From contig JACQIG010000085.1 of NCBI GenBank assembly GCA_016198605.1, positions 1 through 5,453 of the forward strand: a stretch of DNA of 5,453 nt. Reading direction: 5' to 3'. Below the pieces are notes generated by a model. The model saw nothing but the letters and a program-made list of their open reading frames with translations. It did not search any database and was not told the origin of the DNA. The translations under genes were made by a program, and so were the position numbers. This DNA is from Candidatus Aenigmatarchaeota archaeon. Its GTDB lineage: Archaea > Aenigmatarchaeota > Aenigmatarchaeia > QMZP01. Positions 5,342 through 5,453 of this stretch are shown in pieces. Every line of letters begins with the position of its first letter. Within the stretch, counting starts at the first letter, position 1.

Positions 5342-5453
5342 TTATCCCGTTGCCCTAAAAAGCCAAATGACGGCACAAACCACTATCATGCTCATAAGAT
5401 AAGTATTTAAGCTTTTACCTATCTGCTCAAAGACCGATATCTTTATAAAGCCC
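5342..5453 (-). CDS. C-terminal end of a membrane protein (5' truncated by window)
   Basis: A minus-strand frame is open from the window edge for 36 codons and stops at TAA (5344-5342). The end has an amphipathic part (FIKISVFEQIGKSLNTYL) followed by one hydrophobic segment (MSMIVVCAVIWLF) and a short RATG tail, so a terminal membrane helix is likely. The stop is five bases before the ATG of the frameshifted Cys-rich gene, which suggests one operon. TATA-like stretches at 5403-5412 and 5442-5449 could instead mean a short separate gene starting at 5395, but their spacing to that ATG is wrong. Family unknown. Confidence 0.45.
   Translation of the reverse strand, partial: GFIKISVFEQIGKSLNTYLMSMIVVCAVIWLFRATG

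Overview
The window looks archaeal. Arg is often AGG and Ile often ATA. Several genes have an archaeal TATA element 20-30 bases before the start codon and no room for a 5' leader, as expected for leaderless mRNAs. There is a compact RecB/Cas4-like nuclease, a VapBC module and membrane-anchored Cys-rich proteins. A small-genome (DPANN-type) archaeon would fit, but no marker gene here fixes the lineage. Genes are packed tightly, with 4-base ATGA overlaps, a TAATG overlap and convergent gaps of 6-11 bases.

Layout. 1-99 (+): C-terminal end of a hydrophobic membrane protein. 108-758 (-): PD-(D/E)XK nuclease with CX2C pairs at both ends. 759-922: divergent promoter region. 923-1537 (+): metallo-beta-lactamase-fold hydrolase of the glyoxalase II type, followed by a T7 run. 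1549-2246 (-): vapB-vapC toxin-antitoxin operon, with a 7+7 base inverted repeat beside its TATA box. 2375-3301 (+): extended short-chain dehydrogenase (NAD-dependent sugar epimerase/dehydratase type) with a GTG start. 3298-3626 (+): rhodanese-domain gene overlapping it, broken by an in-frame TAA and a frameshift. 3672-3989 (+): unrecognised 105-residue protein. 3989-4399 (+): VOC/glyoxalase-fold protein. 4406-5453 (-): locus of an unrecognised membrane protein (partial), then two tandem paralogous genes for membrane-anchored Cys-rich proteins. The upstream paralogue is split over several frames and the downstream one is intact.

How the genes relate. vapBC is a self-contained, probably autoregulated module. 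The epimerase and rhodanese form one translationally coupled unit, and the unknown gene plus the VOC gene form another. The Cys-rich pair looks like a duplication. The paralogues have diverged along most of their length, but their last 50 bases are almost identical.

The most unusual content is the Cys-rich tandem locus (CX3C repeats, presumably disulfide-rich outside the cell) and the run of single-base lesions in two genes. The lesions may be real decay or uncorrected sequencing indels; the sequence alone does not decide which.
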